DNA of 64,000 nt from UBA1568 sp964488025. GTDB lineage: Bacteria > Patescibacteriota > Minisyncoccia > Moranbacterales > UBA1568. The notes beneath the pieces were generated by a model, which was not told the DNA's origin, made no database searches, and saw only the letters and a program-made list of their open reading frames with translations. A program made the translations under genes and the position numbers. Numbering within the stretch: the first letter of the stretch is position 1; every line of letters begins with the position of its first letter. Positions 7,949-17,558 of this stretch are shown here, one piece after another. Where the stretch lies: the NCBI GenBank assembly GCA_964488025.1, contig CAZATJ010000003.1, forward strand, positions 4,596-68,595. Direction: 5' to 3'.

Positions 7949-9214
7949 TTATTTTTTTTCAGTTTTTTCCATGCTGCGGCGAAGGATGCTTGACAGCATC
8001 TTTTCCTCCTCGAGAGAATCGATAAGCGCCAAATGAGCCAGGCCGATTGGTGTCATGTCCTGTGGATTATTGAGCTCTCCGGTCGTGTCAACAATACGTA
8101 CCACGTCCCGAGGCTGTAAAAACGAAACCTGAGGTATTTTTGGGAAAGGAAAGGAGGACCATTCCTGAGAGAGAAGTGCCTGTTTGATGCCGGGGAGAGC
8201 CGACCCGCCACCACACAAAAAAATCCGTGGCGGCAAAAGATCCGTTTCTGCGAATTCCATAAGTGATAATTCCACCCCGCCAAGCCATATCCGGCAATCA
8301 TCGGCGAATAAGGCAGCGACCCGGGACATATCCTCATTTTTGAGCCGATTATTGGCATAATCGATTTTCATGCGCTCCGCCACATCAAAACTGAGTTGAA
8401 ATTCCTGTGCTAGGCGTTTGGTAAAGGCTCTTCCTCCCAAGGCGAACATCTTTGTCCCTTCGAGTCCGCCATTACGCACGACAGCGATGTCGGTTGTTCC
8501 CCCACCGATGTCGATAAAAATAGCGCTGAAGTCAATCATGTCATCCACTTCGACGGATCGTGCGACCGCATAAGGCTCGGCGGCAATCGTCAGGAGATCA
8601 AGTTCAAGTTCTTCGGCAATCGTTTCCAAAGCACCTAGATGGACGATTGGCGCATAGGCGTTGAACACGCTCATAGACACTTCTCTTCCCTGAAAATTAA
8701 CGGGGTTAGCGACGGGATAGCCGTCAATACGGACATCGACGATAGCAGCGTTAATGAGTTTTACGTCGATATCATCTTTCCCCATTTCCCAGGAAATTTG
8801 CCTCTTGATTCGTTCGTAAGCTTTATCCTGAACCTTTTGGATAATCATCTTCAGTTCCGGAACACCGATATGCATAGCCGGATTAACGCGTTCATAGTGT
8901 ACGGTAGTGGTCGTGCCCTTGACCAGTTCGCCGGCGATTCCGATGATACTTCTTTCGACATTTTTCACTCCAGCCTTCTCTTTAGCAAGAGCGATGGCCT
9001 GACGGGAAGATTCGATGACTCCATTAATATCGGAAACTGCTCCGCTTTGCATATTTCCTATTTTTTGAACCACTCTTCCCACGCCGATAACGACACCGCG
9101 ATGTTCATTTTTTTCAATGCGAAAAATAAGCGCCTTGACAACTTCCGTGCCAATATCCAAAGCAAGCACCAAATCAGATTCTTGTTTCCAGGAAAAATGA
9201 GAGAAGAGACCCAT
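7949..9214 (-). CDS. FtsA/PilM-family actin-like ATPase
   Basis: Actin/Hsp70-fold ATPase of the FtsA-PilM group, which connects cytoplasmic rings or pilus machinery to the membrane. The phosphate-1 motif is LALDIGTEVVKAL near residue 18. An SHS2-like insertion covers roughly 80-180. Phosphate-2 is IFIDIGGGTTDIAVV and the adenosine motif is FLCGGGSALPGI. At 421 aa the length suits FtsA. No C-terminal amphipathic helix typical of FtsA is obvious (tail RSMEKTEKK), and ftsZ is not in the window, so PilM-like use is equally possible. A TATAAT (minus strand, plus 9255-9250) with an extended TG precedes it. Confidence 0.9.
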   Translation of the reverse strand: MGLFSHFSWKQESDLVLALDIGTEVVKALIFRIEKNEHRGVVIGVGRVVQKIGNMQSGAVSDINGVIESSRQAIALAKEKAGVKNVERSIIGIAGELVKGTTTTVHYERVNPAMHIGVPELKMIIQKVQDKAYERIKRQISWEMGKDDIDVKLINAAIVDVRIDGYPVANPVNFQGREVSMSVFNAYAPIVHLGALETIAEELELDLLTIAAEPYAVARSVEVDDMIDFSAIFIDIGGGTTDIAVVRNGGLEGTKMFALGGRAFTKRLAQEFQLSFDVAERMKIDYANNRLKNEDMSRVAALFADDCRIWLGGVELSLMEFAETDLLPPRIFLCGGGSALPGIKQALLSQEWSSFPFPKIPQVSFLQPRDVVRIVDTTGELNNPQDMTPIGLAHLALIDSLEEEKMLSSILRRSMEKTEKK

Positions 9215-9269
9215 AGAACATTTTTGTTTTTTAACTGACGTCTTTTTTTATTATACACCCTCTTTCACT

Positions 9270-10310
9270 TCATGAGGGAAGCGATGAGAGGTGTTCTGGA
9301 GTGATAGCTCCAATCATGGCATCCACATCACTTTGAAACAAGAGCCCCGCGATTGCTCCGTAAAATCCGACAACGCTGCCGCTGTTTGCCATGCCATAGC
9401 GGAGCGCTTCCGGAAGGGTTTTCCCCATCAAATGCGCCGCAAAAAATCCCGACGTGAAGGCGTCACCAGCACCGGTGCTATCGACGACTTGGCTCCGCGT
9501 ATGGATCGGACAAAACCAGTATGCTTCACCGTCATAGCCCCAGGAACCGCGCCTTCCATCAGTCATACCGATAATCTTCGCTCCAGCAGAATGAAGTTTT
9601 TCCAAAAGAAACAATTCGTCATTGAGCGATTCATCACTTGGTCTCGGGACAGATTGTGAGAGGAGTTCTATCGCCTCATCCTTATTGAGAAGGAGGACGT
9701 CCACCGATGGCAGGGATTCAAGAACAAGTTTCGGATCATCTTTTATGTTGTGTTGACCGGGATTGAGAGCCAGAGAGAGTCCAAATTTTTTCTTCGCCTG
9801 CAAAAGGGTAGCGAGGTTCTTTTTCCAGTCTCCGTTTAAGGCACTCACAAAAAGCCAAGTGGCGGACGCCAGTTTCTTTTCCTCCACACAGAGGCGCTCA
9901 TTGGCATCACGATTATGAAAAATGGTTCGCTCGCCACTTTGCGTAAGTACGATAATGGCGGAGAGGTCCGTTTTGGCATCATCGTAGCGAGTAAGGAGAC
10001 TCGTATCCACTCCTTCTTTTTTGAGCGAATCCGTAATGAAATTTCCCACTTCATCATTTCCAATACAACTGTAAGTCGCTACGCTCTTTCCGAAGCGCGC
10101 CAGTCCGACTGCCACGTTCCCCGCCACACCACCTAGTGCCTCAAAACGATCTTCGACGCGATATTTTCCTCCCAATTCGAAAGCAACTTTCTGCTTGGCG
10201 GTAATATCCTCCGGAGTATCGATTACTATTCCTTCGGCAGTTGGAAAAAAAATATCTTTCGATACGGAACCAACACAGATAACCTCAGGATTTTTTGTAC
10301 GAAACCACAT
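9270..10310 (-). CDS. PfkB-family carbohydrate kinase
   Basis: Ribokinase-fold sugar kinase (346 aa). The N-terminal signature is GGVAGNVAVGLARFG and the C-terminal PfkB signature DSTGAGDAFTSGFFAAHL contains the catalytic Asp of GAGD. The substrate (fructose-6-P, ribose, adenosine or another sugar) cannot be read from these motifs. It lies 10 bases after eno and after pgk on the same strand, so a sugar-phosphate role beside lower glycolysis is plausible. Confidence 0.93.
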   Translation of the reverse strand: MWFRTKNPEVICVGSVSKDIFFPTAEGIVIDTPEDITAKQKVAFELGGKYRVEDRFEALGGVAGNVAVGLARFGKSVATYSCIGNDEVGNFITDSLKKEGVDTSLLTRYDDAKTDLSAIIVLTQSGERTIFHNRDANERLCVEEKKLASATWLFVSALNGDWKKNLATLLQAKKKFGLSLALNPGQHNIKDDPKLVLESLPSVDVLLLNKDEAIELLSQSVPRPSDESLNDELFLLEKLHSAGAKIIGMTDGRRGSWGYDGEAYWFCPIHTRSQVVDSTGAGDAFTSGFFAAHLMGKTLPEALRYGMANSGSVVGFYGAIAGLLFQSDVDAMIGAITPEHLSSLPS

Positions 10311-10320
10311 AATCGAAAAA

Positions 10321-11601
10321 TTAATGAATCGCCGCGTATATCTCGAGAAGACGATTGTACTTGCTCAGGCGCTCTCCGCGAGAAAGCGATCCGGATTTGA
10401 TGAATTCCGCTCCCGTACCGACAGCCAAATCAGCGATAAAATCATCCGTTGTTTCTCCGGAACGATGGGAAATCACGCGCTTCATAGCCTGGTCACGAGC
10501 CAGACGCATACAATCAAGCGTTTCAGAAACAGTACCGATCTGATTCGCCTTAATAAGTACGGCATTGCAAGATTTTTTTTCAATGGCTTTCATGAGACGC
10601 TCCACGTTGGTGACCAAGAGGTCATCCCCGATAAGCATGAGTGGTCGTTTCCAGGCAGTCTCTTCTTTTTCCAATTTTTCCCTCATGGTCGCCCAACCAT
10701 CCCAGTCCTCTTCATGAAGGCCATCTTCAATGGAGACGACCGCATATTTTTCCATCCATTCGCGGTATACGTTGGTAAGACTTTCACGGGAAAGCATCAC
10801 ACCTTCCGGCTTCAAAAGATATTGATCTTCTGTTTTGTCATAGAAAGAATCCGCGGCAACATCCAAACCGATAAAAATATGTTCACCGGTCCGGTAACCC
10901 GCCAGAGTAATAGCCTGACCAATAAGCTCCAGCGCCTGAGCATGACTTTCTACTCGTGGAGCAAAACCGCCCTCATCGCCTACGGCCACCGTGAAGCCGT
11001 TCTGTTCAAGCAACTTCTGCAACGCATGAAAAACCTCGCTCCCGGCACGCAATTGTTCGGGGAACGTACTGATGCCAAAAGGAACAATCTTGAATTCCTG
11101 CACTGAAAGGCCGGAATCAGCATGCTTACCACCATTCACGATATTGAACATCGGAATGGGAAAATGATGAGCTACTCGTTCTGTTCCATACAAATGAGCA
11201 ATGTGTTCGTAAAGTGGAATTTTTGCCGACAGCGCCGCTGCCCGACAGACAGCGAGTGAAACTCCAAGAATGGCATTGGCTCCGAGACGCGATTTGTTAG
11301 GCGTTCCATCGAGCGTCTTCATTTTTTCATCGAGTCCTTCCTGATCGCTTGCTTCCATGCCCCGGACCGCTTCGGCGATTTCAGTATTCACAAAACCAAC
11401 AGCGCGAAGTACGCCCATACCATGAAAACGTGAGGTATCATTATCTCTCAGTTCTATGGCTTCAAAGGCTCCCGTCGACTTGCCGGAGGGGACGCCGGCT
11501 TTAGCCACCGTACCATCATCCAGAGTGACTTTCACTTCTACGGTCGGTTCTCCCCTGGAATCAAGGATTTCTCTCCCCACCACCTCGGTGATACGCGCCA
11601 T
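10321..11601 (-). CDS. eno: Enolase
   Basis: Converts 2-phosphoglycerate to phosphoenolpyruvate. Start chosen at MARITEVVGREILDSRGEPTVEV, which matches the family N-terminus; five more codons upstream are possible. Visible signatures are SGKSTGAFEAIELRD, NIVNGGKHADSGL, VGDEGGFAP, SIEDGLHEEDWDGW and the active-site Lys region LIKANQIGTVSETL followed by SHRSGETTDD. The C-terminal SGSLSRGERLSKYNRLLEI is typical. Length 426 aa. No SD. It sits between pgk and the PfkB kinase. Confidence 0.98.
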   Translation of the reverse strand: MARITEVVGREILDSRGEPTVEVKVTLDDGTVAKAGVPSGKSTGAFEAIELRDNDTSRFHGMGVLRAVGFVNTEIAEAVRGMEASDQEGLDEKMKTLDGTPNKSRLGANAILGVSLAVCRAAALSAKIPLYEHIAHLYGTERVAHHFPIPMFNIVNGGKHADSGLSVQEFKIVPFGISTFPEQLRAGSEVFHALQKLLEQNGFTVAVGDEGGFAPRVESHAQALELIGQAITLAGYRTGEHIFIGLDVAADSFYDKTEDQYLLKPEGVMLSRESLTNVYREWMEKYAVVSIEDGLHEEDWDGWATMREKLEKEETAWKRPLMLIGDDLLVTNVERLMKAIEKKSCNAVLIKANQIGTVSETLDCMRLARDQAMKRVISHRSGETTDDFIADLAVGTGAEFIKSGSLSRGERLSKYNRLLEIYAAIH

Positions 11602-11657
11602 AATTATGAATTTCAATAAATAATTTCAATGATTTCGGAAGGTTCCTTTTCAGTATA

Positions 11658-12707
11658 TCATGCCTCCAGTGCGAGGAGTCCGGGAAGTGTTTTCCCGCTC
11701 AGGTATTCCAGCATCGCGCCACCACCAGAAGAAACAAAACTGATTTTTTCCAGGGAATTTGATTTTTCCAATACCGCAAGCGACTCTCCCCCGCCGATAA
11801 CAACATAGGCACCGCTATGAAGAATGGCGTGAAGGATTGCTTCCGTTCCGATATCATATGGTTTTTCTTCAAATTTCCCCATCGGTCCATTCCAAATGAT
11901 TGTTTTGGCCGTACCTATGAACTGAGTGTAATAAGCGATGGTCTGTGGGCCAATATCCAGGCGCGCCGAGGATTCAAAGTCCTTGGGAAGAAGCACTTGT
12001 TCAGGAAAAGAAAGATTTTGATCCAAAGCTTCGTTGGCAACCTTTCCCCCGACCAGGATAGCGTCATAATTTTTTGCCAATTCTTCAATAAGAGGGAGCT
12101 TCGTTTCAATTTTGGCACCGCCAATAATCGCGAGAGCAGGATGTTCGGGAAAAAGGCGTATCCGGTTTAATTCCGTCACCTCTTCAATGAGACGCAGACC
12201 AGCATAGGCAGGAAGAATACGGGTAATAGCCTCCACGGAGGCATGGGCCCGATGACAGACACTGAAGGCTTCGTTAACATAAAGAGTGAATGGCGCCGCC
12301 AATCGTCGGGAAAAATGCTCATCATTGGCTTCTTCTTCCGGGTAAAAACGGACATTCTCAAGCAGAAGCACCTGATTGGGAGACATGTCGGCGAGAGCTT
12401 TTTCTACGACCTCGCCGATACAGTCGGGAACAAAGATAACTTTTTTCCCGAGAGAACGTTCCACGGAAGTCACGAGTCTTGCCACGGAATAGGTCTTATC
12501 ATATTTCCCTTCCGGACGACCGAAGTGGGTAAGAATCGCCACTCTGGCTCCAGGCGCCGAAGTGATAAGATCGACTGTTTTTTTCACGATATCCAAACGG
12601 AAGTGTTCTTCTACGCCGGAGATATTGCTTTGTTCGATATTGAAATCGACCCGCAAGAGAATCCGCTGATTGTCGCAATGAGCCGCTTCAACGCTTCGGA
12701 GTGTCAT
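11658..12707 (-). CDS. pgk: Phosphoglycerate kinase
   Basis: Makes ATP from 1,3-bisphosphoglycerate. Motifs seen: LLRVDFNI (N-terminal substrate site), ILTHFGRPEGKYD, LLENVRFYPEE, the VNEAFSVCHRAHAS segment, GGAKIETKLPLIE, WNGPMGKFE, and VVIGGGESLAV in place of the usual GGGDT(A). The frame ends in FVSSGGGAMLEYLSGKTLPG. At 349 aa it is shorter than the common 390-400 aa form but has all catalytic regions. It precedes eno by 41 bases in the same operon. Confidence 0.97.
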   Translation of the reverse strand: MTLRSVEAAHCDNQRILLRVDFNIEQSNISGVEEHFRLDIVKKTVDLITSAPGARVAILTHFGRPEGKYDKTYSVARLVTSVERSLGKKVIFVPDCIGEVVEKALADMSPNQVLLLENVRFYPEEEANDEHFSRRLAAPFTLYVNEAFSVCHRAHASVEAITRILPAYAGLRLIEEVTELNRIRLFPEHPALAIIGGAKIETKLPLIEELAKNYDAILVGGKVANEALDQNLSFPEQVLLPKDFESSARLDIGPQTIAYYTQFIGTAKTIIWNGPMGKFEEKPYDIGTEAILHAILHSGAYVVIGGGESLAVLEKSNSLEKISFVSSGGGAMLEYLSGKTLPGLLALEA

Positions 12708-12757
12708 AAGAATTTAAAAAATGAGTATAAATGAGAGTTTTCGGATAATGAACAGAA

Positions 12758-13867
12758 TCACTTCCCCATACCAAGAATGGCGACCATGAGTCCGATCAGC
12801 GCTGTCAGAGAGGTGAATATCCAGGCACGCATGACAATTTTCGGTTCCGGCCAACCCCGAGCCTCGAAGTGATGGTGAATGGGAGCGGCCAGAAAAATTT
12901 TTCGACCAAAAAACTTCTTGCTCAACAGTTGAATGGCAACACTCCCGGATTCCAAAGAGTAGATGGCAACGATGATAAAAAGGGCAAACACGGAATTAGT
13001 AAGCATAGCCACCACCCCGAGAGTCGTTCCAAGCGCTATAGCACCAGTATCCCCCATAAAAAATCGGGCTGGATAAATATTGAACCACAGAAAAGCCAGA
13101 AGCGCTCCAGCCAATGCCGCGCAAAAAGCAGCTAAGTCCATCTTGTTCTGCACAAAAGAAATAAGGGAAAAGGCACTGAAGGCGATAAGCAAGACCCCAC
13201 CATTTAAGCCGTCGAGGCCATCCGTTTCATTGGAGGATATGGCGGAAAACAAAATAACAGAAATAAACAGAGGGATATACCAGAATCCAATGGTAAAATC
13301 GCCAATGGCCGGAATATGAATAACGTCCCATCCGAGCTTTCCGTAAAACCACCAGGCACCGAGACCAGCGATAGCGAACAGCCACCAGAAACGAAACGCG
13401 AAGCGCATCCCACCACCCTTGTTGGTGCCGCATCCTCGAACACTCATGTAGTCGTCAAAGAGTCCCAAGATTCCGGCTGTCACCAGAGCAAAAAGTGGAA
13501 GCCAGACCTGAGAACGCTTGAAAAAATCAAGGCGGGCGATAAAATTCGTATTGGTCCATTCGGCGATAAAAGGGAAGACATAATGGGAAAGAAGAACCAA
13601 AATGAGCACCGAAAACCAAATGATGACACCACCCATAGTCGGTGTACCAGCCTTTCCGGCATGAAGCTTGTTGACGAAAGTCAGCTGTTCACCATTAACC
13701 GATTTTTCTTTGATCTTGATGCTGAACTTGTATCGATACAGGAGATATGTCCACAACGGAGTCAGACAGAAAGCGATCAGAAATGCCAAAAGACCAGTTG
13801 AGAGCACCTTGAGAACATTCAAAATATGCGGGATATTCTGTATCTGAGCTATTTGGATGGTTTCCAT
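12758..13867 (-). CDS. mraY: Phospho-N-acetylmuramoyl-pentapeptide-transferase
   Basis: Integral membrane enzyme that makes lipid I from UDP-MurNAc-pentapeptide and undecaprenyl phosphate. Multiple hydrophobic helices span 369 aa. Catalytic segments include KAGTPTMGGVIIW, GLFDDYMSV (DD motif), NETDGLDGLNGG, FMGDTGAIALG and the APIHHHFEARGWPE loop. It lies between pgk and a D,D-carboxypeptidase, away from the other mur genes at 34-39 kb. Confidence 0.98.
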   Translation of the reverse strand: METIQIAQIQNIPHILNVLKVLSTGLLAFLIAFCLTPLWTYLLYRYKFSIKIKEKSVNGEQLTFVNKLHAGKAGTPTMGGVIIWFSVLILVLLSHYVFPFIAEWTNTNFIARLDFFKRSQVWLPLFALVTAGILGLFDDYMSVRGCGTNKGGGMRFAFRFWWLFAIAGLGAWWFYGKLGWDVIHIPAIGDFTIGFWYIPLFISVILFSAISSNETDGLDGLNGGVLLIAFSAFSLISFVQNKMDLAAFCAALAGALLAFLWFNIYPARFFMGDTGAIALGTTLGVVAMLTNSVFALFIIVAIYSLESGSVAIQLLSKKFFGRKIFLAAPIHHHFEARGWPEPKIVMRAWIFTSLTALIGLMVAILGMGK

Positions 13868-13885
13868 AGAAAGATATGAAACTGA

Positions 13886-14917
13886 TTATTTCCAATCAAA
13901 GGCTTGAAAACTCCAATCAAACATGGATCGGATACTCTGCCAACGGGATTGGTCATCAAGTACGACTGCCACTACCTTGTGATTTGCCGTGTAATCGGTT
14001 GCGACGGCAAGGAGCGAATACCCCGCAAGCGGAGTAAAGCCGGTCTTGGTGCCGAGAAGATTCGGAAACTGACCCAGCAACTGATCGGTGTTGAAAATTT
14101 CGTGAGTATACTGACCATCCGAAGAAGTGATAAACTGTTTTTCGAGGCGCATAATCTCCCAAATCTCCGGAAAAGAAAGGGCGTGCACCGCGATTTTCGC
14201 CATATCGGTCGCTGAAGAATAACATTCGTGTTCCAAACCATCCGGTTCGAGTCCGGAGGGAGTGCAGAAGTGTGAATTTTTAAGACCGAGTTCTTGGGCG
14301 CGCTGATTCATTATTTTGGCAAACCCTCCCTGAGTCAGACCGATATGCTTCCCGAGGGCAATGGCGGCATCGTTGGCACTGTTCATAAGAGCTGCCTTGA
14401 GAAGGTTGCGTGCCGTCAGTTTTTCTCCTGGTTTAAGTCGTACGCCATTACAAAATCCGGAACGAGGACAACCCACGCGAGAACCTTCGGAATACACTGC
14501 TTCTTCATCAACCTCTACTAATTCTTCCAAATCACGAATCCGCTCCATGACAATGGTTGCGGTGAACAGCTTGGTCAGTGATGCCACTTGCCGCCGTTCA
14601 TCAGCATTCCTCTCATAGAGTATCTTGCCGGATTCAACATCCATGATGACGGAAGCATGTGCTGAAACGATAGTCAGGCGCGGAGAATACTCTTTCAGCT
14701 CCGGATGAAAACCGGTCGCCAATTCCCGACTTTCGGAAACAAGCGGTTCGACCGGTACGCTTATTTTTTGTTCCCTTTGGTCTGGAATACTTGCGTTACT
14801 CCCCTCCTGCCAAAAATTAAGGAAGTTTTTCCCATGAGCGACCAGGGAAGACCCTTTCTCTCCCACGCTCAAAAAGAGGGCTCCGGCAAGGATGATAAGA
14901 AAGAGAAAAAATCGCAT
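13886..14917 (-). CDS. D-alanyl-D-alanine carboxypeptidase (PBP5/DacA type)
   Basis: Serine peptidase S11 that trims the terminal D-Ala of peptidoglycan stem peptides. An N-terminal hydrophobic segment (about residues 2-18) serves as signal or anchor. Catalytic motifs are in order: SLTK (113-116), SAN (180-182) and KTG (291-293). It stops at 343 aa shortly after the catalytic domain, so the usual PBP5 C-terminal beta domain and amphipathic anchor are missing or very short. N-terminal anchoring would compensate. It is next to mraY and the scp genes on the same strand. Confidence 0.95.
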   Translation of the reverse strand: MRFFLFLIILAGALFLSVGEKGSSLVAHGKNFLNFWQEGSNASIPDQREQKISVPVEPLVSESRELATGFHPELKEYSPRLTIVSAHASVIMDVESGKILYERNADERRQVASLTKLFTATIVMERIRDLEELVEVDEEAVYSEGSRVGCPRSGFCNGVRLKPGEKLTARNLLKAALMNSANDAAIALGKHIGLTQGGFAKIMNQRAQELGLKNSHFCTPSGLEPDGLEHECYSSATDMAKIAVHALSFPEIWEIMRLEKQFITSSDGQYTHEIFNTDQLLGQFPNLLGTKTGFTPLAGYSLLAVATDYTANHKVVAVVLDDQSRWQSIRSMFDWSFQAFDWK

Positions 14918-14921
14918 AGTA

Positions 14922-15515
14922 TCAGTAGGTATCTGTTTTTATGTCTTCTTCTTCGGATATGACCGGCTCTGCCTCGAGAATCATGTGAAGACGCTCGTCA
15001 TGAGAAAGCGTCTCATGATCGGGAAGTTCCGTTATTTTCGAAATCCCCAACACCTGAAGAAAACGAAGTGTGGGACGATACAGATAGCCGCGATGATCAC
15101 TTGGGTTCCCTTCTCGCGAAATAAGATCACGTAAAAGGAGGTTTCGTAAAGTAAAGCTGCAGTTCACTCCGCGAATGGCATCGATTTCTACCCGGGAAAC
15201 GGGAGCTCGATAAGCAATAATGGCCAGTACCTCAAGTGCTGCCTTGCTCATATTTTCCTGAAGCGTGCTTTTGGTCAAGGTTTCCACAAACGAGGCGTTG
15301 ACCGGTTTCGTAGCCAAAACTATGGTTTTTTCATCCCGTATCAGCATAAGGCCATTCCCTGGATCGTTTTCATACTTTTCAGAAAGGCTCTCGAGCATCG
15401 GGAGAATTTCTTTTTCGGTCGTTCCAAGAACCTTCACGAGACGATGAATCGCAATCGGTTCTCCACTGACAAAAAGAATGGACTCGAGAGCTGAAAGAAG
15501 TCTGTCGTCAGGCAT
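14922..15515 (-). CDS. scpB: Segregation and condensation protein B
   Basis: Winged-helix partner of ScpA in the SMC condensin complex, which organises and segregates the chromosome. Visible features: ALESILFVSGEPIAIHRLVKVL at the N-terminus, KAALEVLAIIAYRAPVSRVEIDAIRGVNCSF in the middle and the RPTLRFLQVLGISKITELPD segment. 197 aa with an acidic tail. It starts 4 bases after scpA, a typical translationally linked pair. Confidence 0.96.
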   Translation of the reverse strand: MPDDRLLSALESILFVSGEPIAIHRLVKVLGTTEKEILPMLESLSEKYENDPGNGLMLIRDEKTIVLATKPVNASFVETLTKSTLQENMSKAALEVLAIIAYRAPVSRVEIDAIRGVNCSFTLRNLLLRDLISREGNPSDHRGYLYRPTLRFLQVLGISKITELPDHETLSHDERLHMILEAEPVISEEEDIKTDTY

Positions 15516-15519
15516 AGTG

Positions 15520-16254
15520 TTATATCAACCGTTTAATGCGGATATTACTGAAAAATTCCTTCTGCTCGACATGAATGAAACGCTGTTTGATAAGTTCCAA
15601 CATGGCAAGAAAAGAAACAATTACTTCCACTCGATCACGCGCCGTGCCGATAATCTCCGCGAAAGAAGACTCAGCTCTTTCCGACAACGACCGCTGTAGC
15701 GCCGTGATTTTTTCTTCCAGAGTGATAATAGAAGCGATTTCTCTCTCCGGAAGGATTTCAAAAATAGGAATGTCACCCAAAACATCCAAAAAATGTGCAC
15801 GGAGCACCTCCCGAGTGATATCTTTTGGTGGATAAAAGACCACCTGCATACCCGAGAAACTTTCACGAGTGAAAGATCCTCGCGCGCGGAGAAAGAGCGT
15901 ACCGAGCTTCTGTGAAGCCTCGCGAAAAAGCCGATACGCTTTCAGGCGATACTCGAGATCTTCCATCGCCTCTTCCTCTTCATCGCTAAAATCAAGCACC
16001 GGAAGAAGCGCGCGGGATTTTATGAGAATCAGGCGTGCCGCGATAGAGAGGAATGCCGCGAGATTCTCAAGCGATATGGATTCCTCATTCCGGATATGAA
16101 CCAGATACTGATCAGCCACTTGCGCCAGACTCACCTGGGTAATATCCAATTTTTCCTTTTCAATAAGCGAAAGAAGGAGATCAAGCGGTCCCTCAAATTT
16201 CTCCAAACGAAAGTGATAGGCCATAACAAAAGAGGAAATGGTTTTTATACCCAT
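15520..16254 (-). CDS. scpA: Segregation and condensation protein A
   Basis: Kleisin subunit that bridges SMC heads with ScpB. The family opening FRLEKFEGPLDLLLSLIEKEKLDI is followed by VSLAQVADQYL and AAFLSIAARLILIKSRALLP. The C-terminal winged helix contains VSFLAMLELIKQRFI. The start is uncertain. ATG 16254 (MGIKTISSFV) has an AAGGAGG just before it but only 2 bases away. ATG 16224 (MAYHFRLEKF) matches the family start better but has no SD. Upstream codons to 16338 overlap the MFS gene and are unlikely. Confidence 0.94.
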   Translation of the reverse strand: MGIKTISSFVMAYHFRLEKFEGPLDLLLSLIEKEKLDITQVSLAQVADQYLVHIRNEESISLENLAAFLSIAARLILIKSRALLPVLDFSDEEEEAMEDLEYRLKAYRLFREASQKLGTLFLRARGSFTRESFSGMQVVFYPPKDITREVLRAHFLDVLGDIPIFEILPEREIASIITLEEKITALQRSLSERAESSFAEIIGTARDRVEVIVSFLAMLELIKQRFIHVEQKEFFSNIRIKRLI

Positions 16255-16306
16255 CTCCTCCTTAAAATAACATTTTTTCCACCTTTTACCAAGTACTGAA
16301 TTTTCA

Positions 16307-17500
16307 TCAGGAAGCCTCACGAAAGCCGTCTCTTTCACTCATCGTGTCGCGCAAGAAACATGTTTCCAAAAGAGAGAGTGCTAGCACCAATGATACGGCA
16401 AAAAAGACGCTCCAAAGAGGGAAGAAAAGGAACAAGAGAAGAGAGAGTACTGCTGCCGCGATATTGGCCAGTGGCCTGGCAGTACGGAAAAAAGCGATAA
16501 CATTCATATCATTACCATCAATCTGTTTGTAAAAGTAGGCATCCCGAAGAATCTCGATCCCAGCGATACCGACACGGGTCAGAAAGAGTACAGCTCCCCA
16601 GAGGACAACACTTCCCGACCCGAGGAATGGCAGGAGCGCGGTAGACACCGCGGCAATAGCGATGCTTCCGATAAGCATTTCTTTTTCACCAAAATAACGA
16701 TCGGCCAATACCCCGAGCGGATACTGAAGCATCACAAATGGCAAAAGCATGACTGTGAAAATGATGCCGATGTCGTCCCAAGAAAAATCGAGGGAACGGA
16801 GATAGAGCGGCGTATAGACGATCATCATCGCATAAAAAAACTCCATGGCGAAGGAAACATTATAAATACGAAAGAGGTTTCTTTCGCGGAGCATCTTTTT
16901 GAAAGTAGATCCGAATCTGAGTTTTTCCTGAAACACTTGATTATCCATCCGGAAACCAAGAAGGGAAATAATGAAGACGATGGTATAGCCGATGACGAGC
17001 ATCAGAAAAATCCCCCCATAACCGAAAGAATCGAGTGTTTTGAGGGAGAGAAAGGGAGCAGCAAGCAACCCGGCATTCATGATGGTCAGATAGAGCCCAC
17101 GGATAGAGCCAGAAACCTTGTCTTGGGAGAAACTCTCAAGGAGTATATCGAGCGCCACCCAAGTAACGTTAGTCGCGATAATGAGAACGAGTGCCGCACC
17201 GATAGAGACCGAAAACGAAGAAACTGAGGCCAGTACGGCGGCAGCACAAATACTGACGCCAAGCGAAAGATAGAGCGCGTGCGCCCTGCCGATGAGACGG
17301 ATAAGGGGCTGAAGGAAAAAAAGACCGACAAATACTCCGCTATACGCCACCAAATAAAATATTCCGACGCTCTCATTTGCCGAAACATCAGAAAAATAGG
17401 TCGACAAGATGTAAATAAAAAAAGCGTCCAAGAAACCGATGAGGAAAGAGACGATACTGACCAGACGGATCTTTTGCTTGTTGAAATTTTCTTTATGCAT
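16307..17500 (-). CDS. MFS transporter
   Basis: 397 aa with about twelve hydrophobic helices and short charged loops, the layout of a major facilitator superfamily permease. A basic central loop (FRMDNQVFQEKLRFGSTFKKMLRERN) separates two six-helix halves. The second half contains QYPLGVLADRYFGEKEMLIG, which resembles the conserved loop 8-9 motif. Substrate unknown; a drug or metabolite exporter is possible. It precedes scpA on the same strand. Confidence 0.88.
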   Translation of the reverse strand: MHKENFNKQKIRLVSIVSFLIGFLDAFFIYILSTYFSDVSANESVGIFYLVAYSGVFVGLFFLQPLIRLIGRAHALYLSLGVSICAAAVLASVSSFSVSIGAALVLIIATNVTWVALDILLESFSQDKVSGSIRGLYLTIMNAGLLAAPFLSLKTLDSFGYGGIFLMLVIGYTIVFIISLLGFRMDNQVFQEKLRFGSTFKKMLRERNLFRIYNVSFAMEFFYAMMIVYTPLYLRSLDFSWDDIGIIFTVMLLPFVMLQYPLGVLADRYFGEKEMLIGSIAIAAVSTALLPFLGSGSVVLWGAVLFLTRVGIAGIEILRDAYFYKQIDGNDMNVIAFFRTARPLANIAAAVLSLLLFLFFPLWSVFFAVSLVLALSLLETCFLRDTMSERDGFREAS

Positions 17501-17558
17501 GTTTTTTGTTTTTCTCCATTCGTATTATGCCACAACGGAAACAGAATGAACAGCGTTC

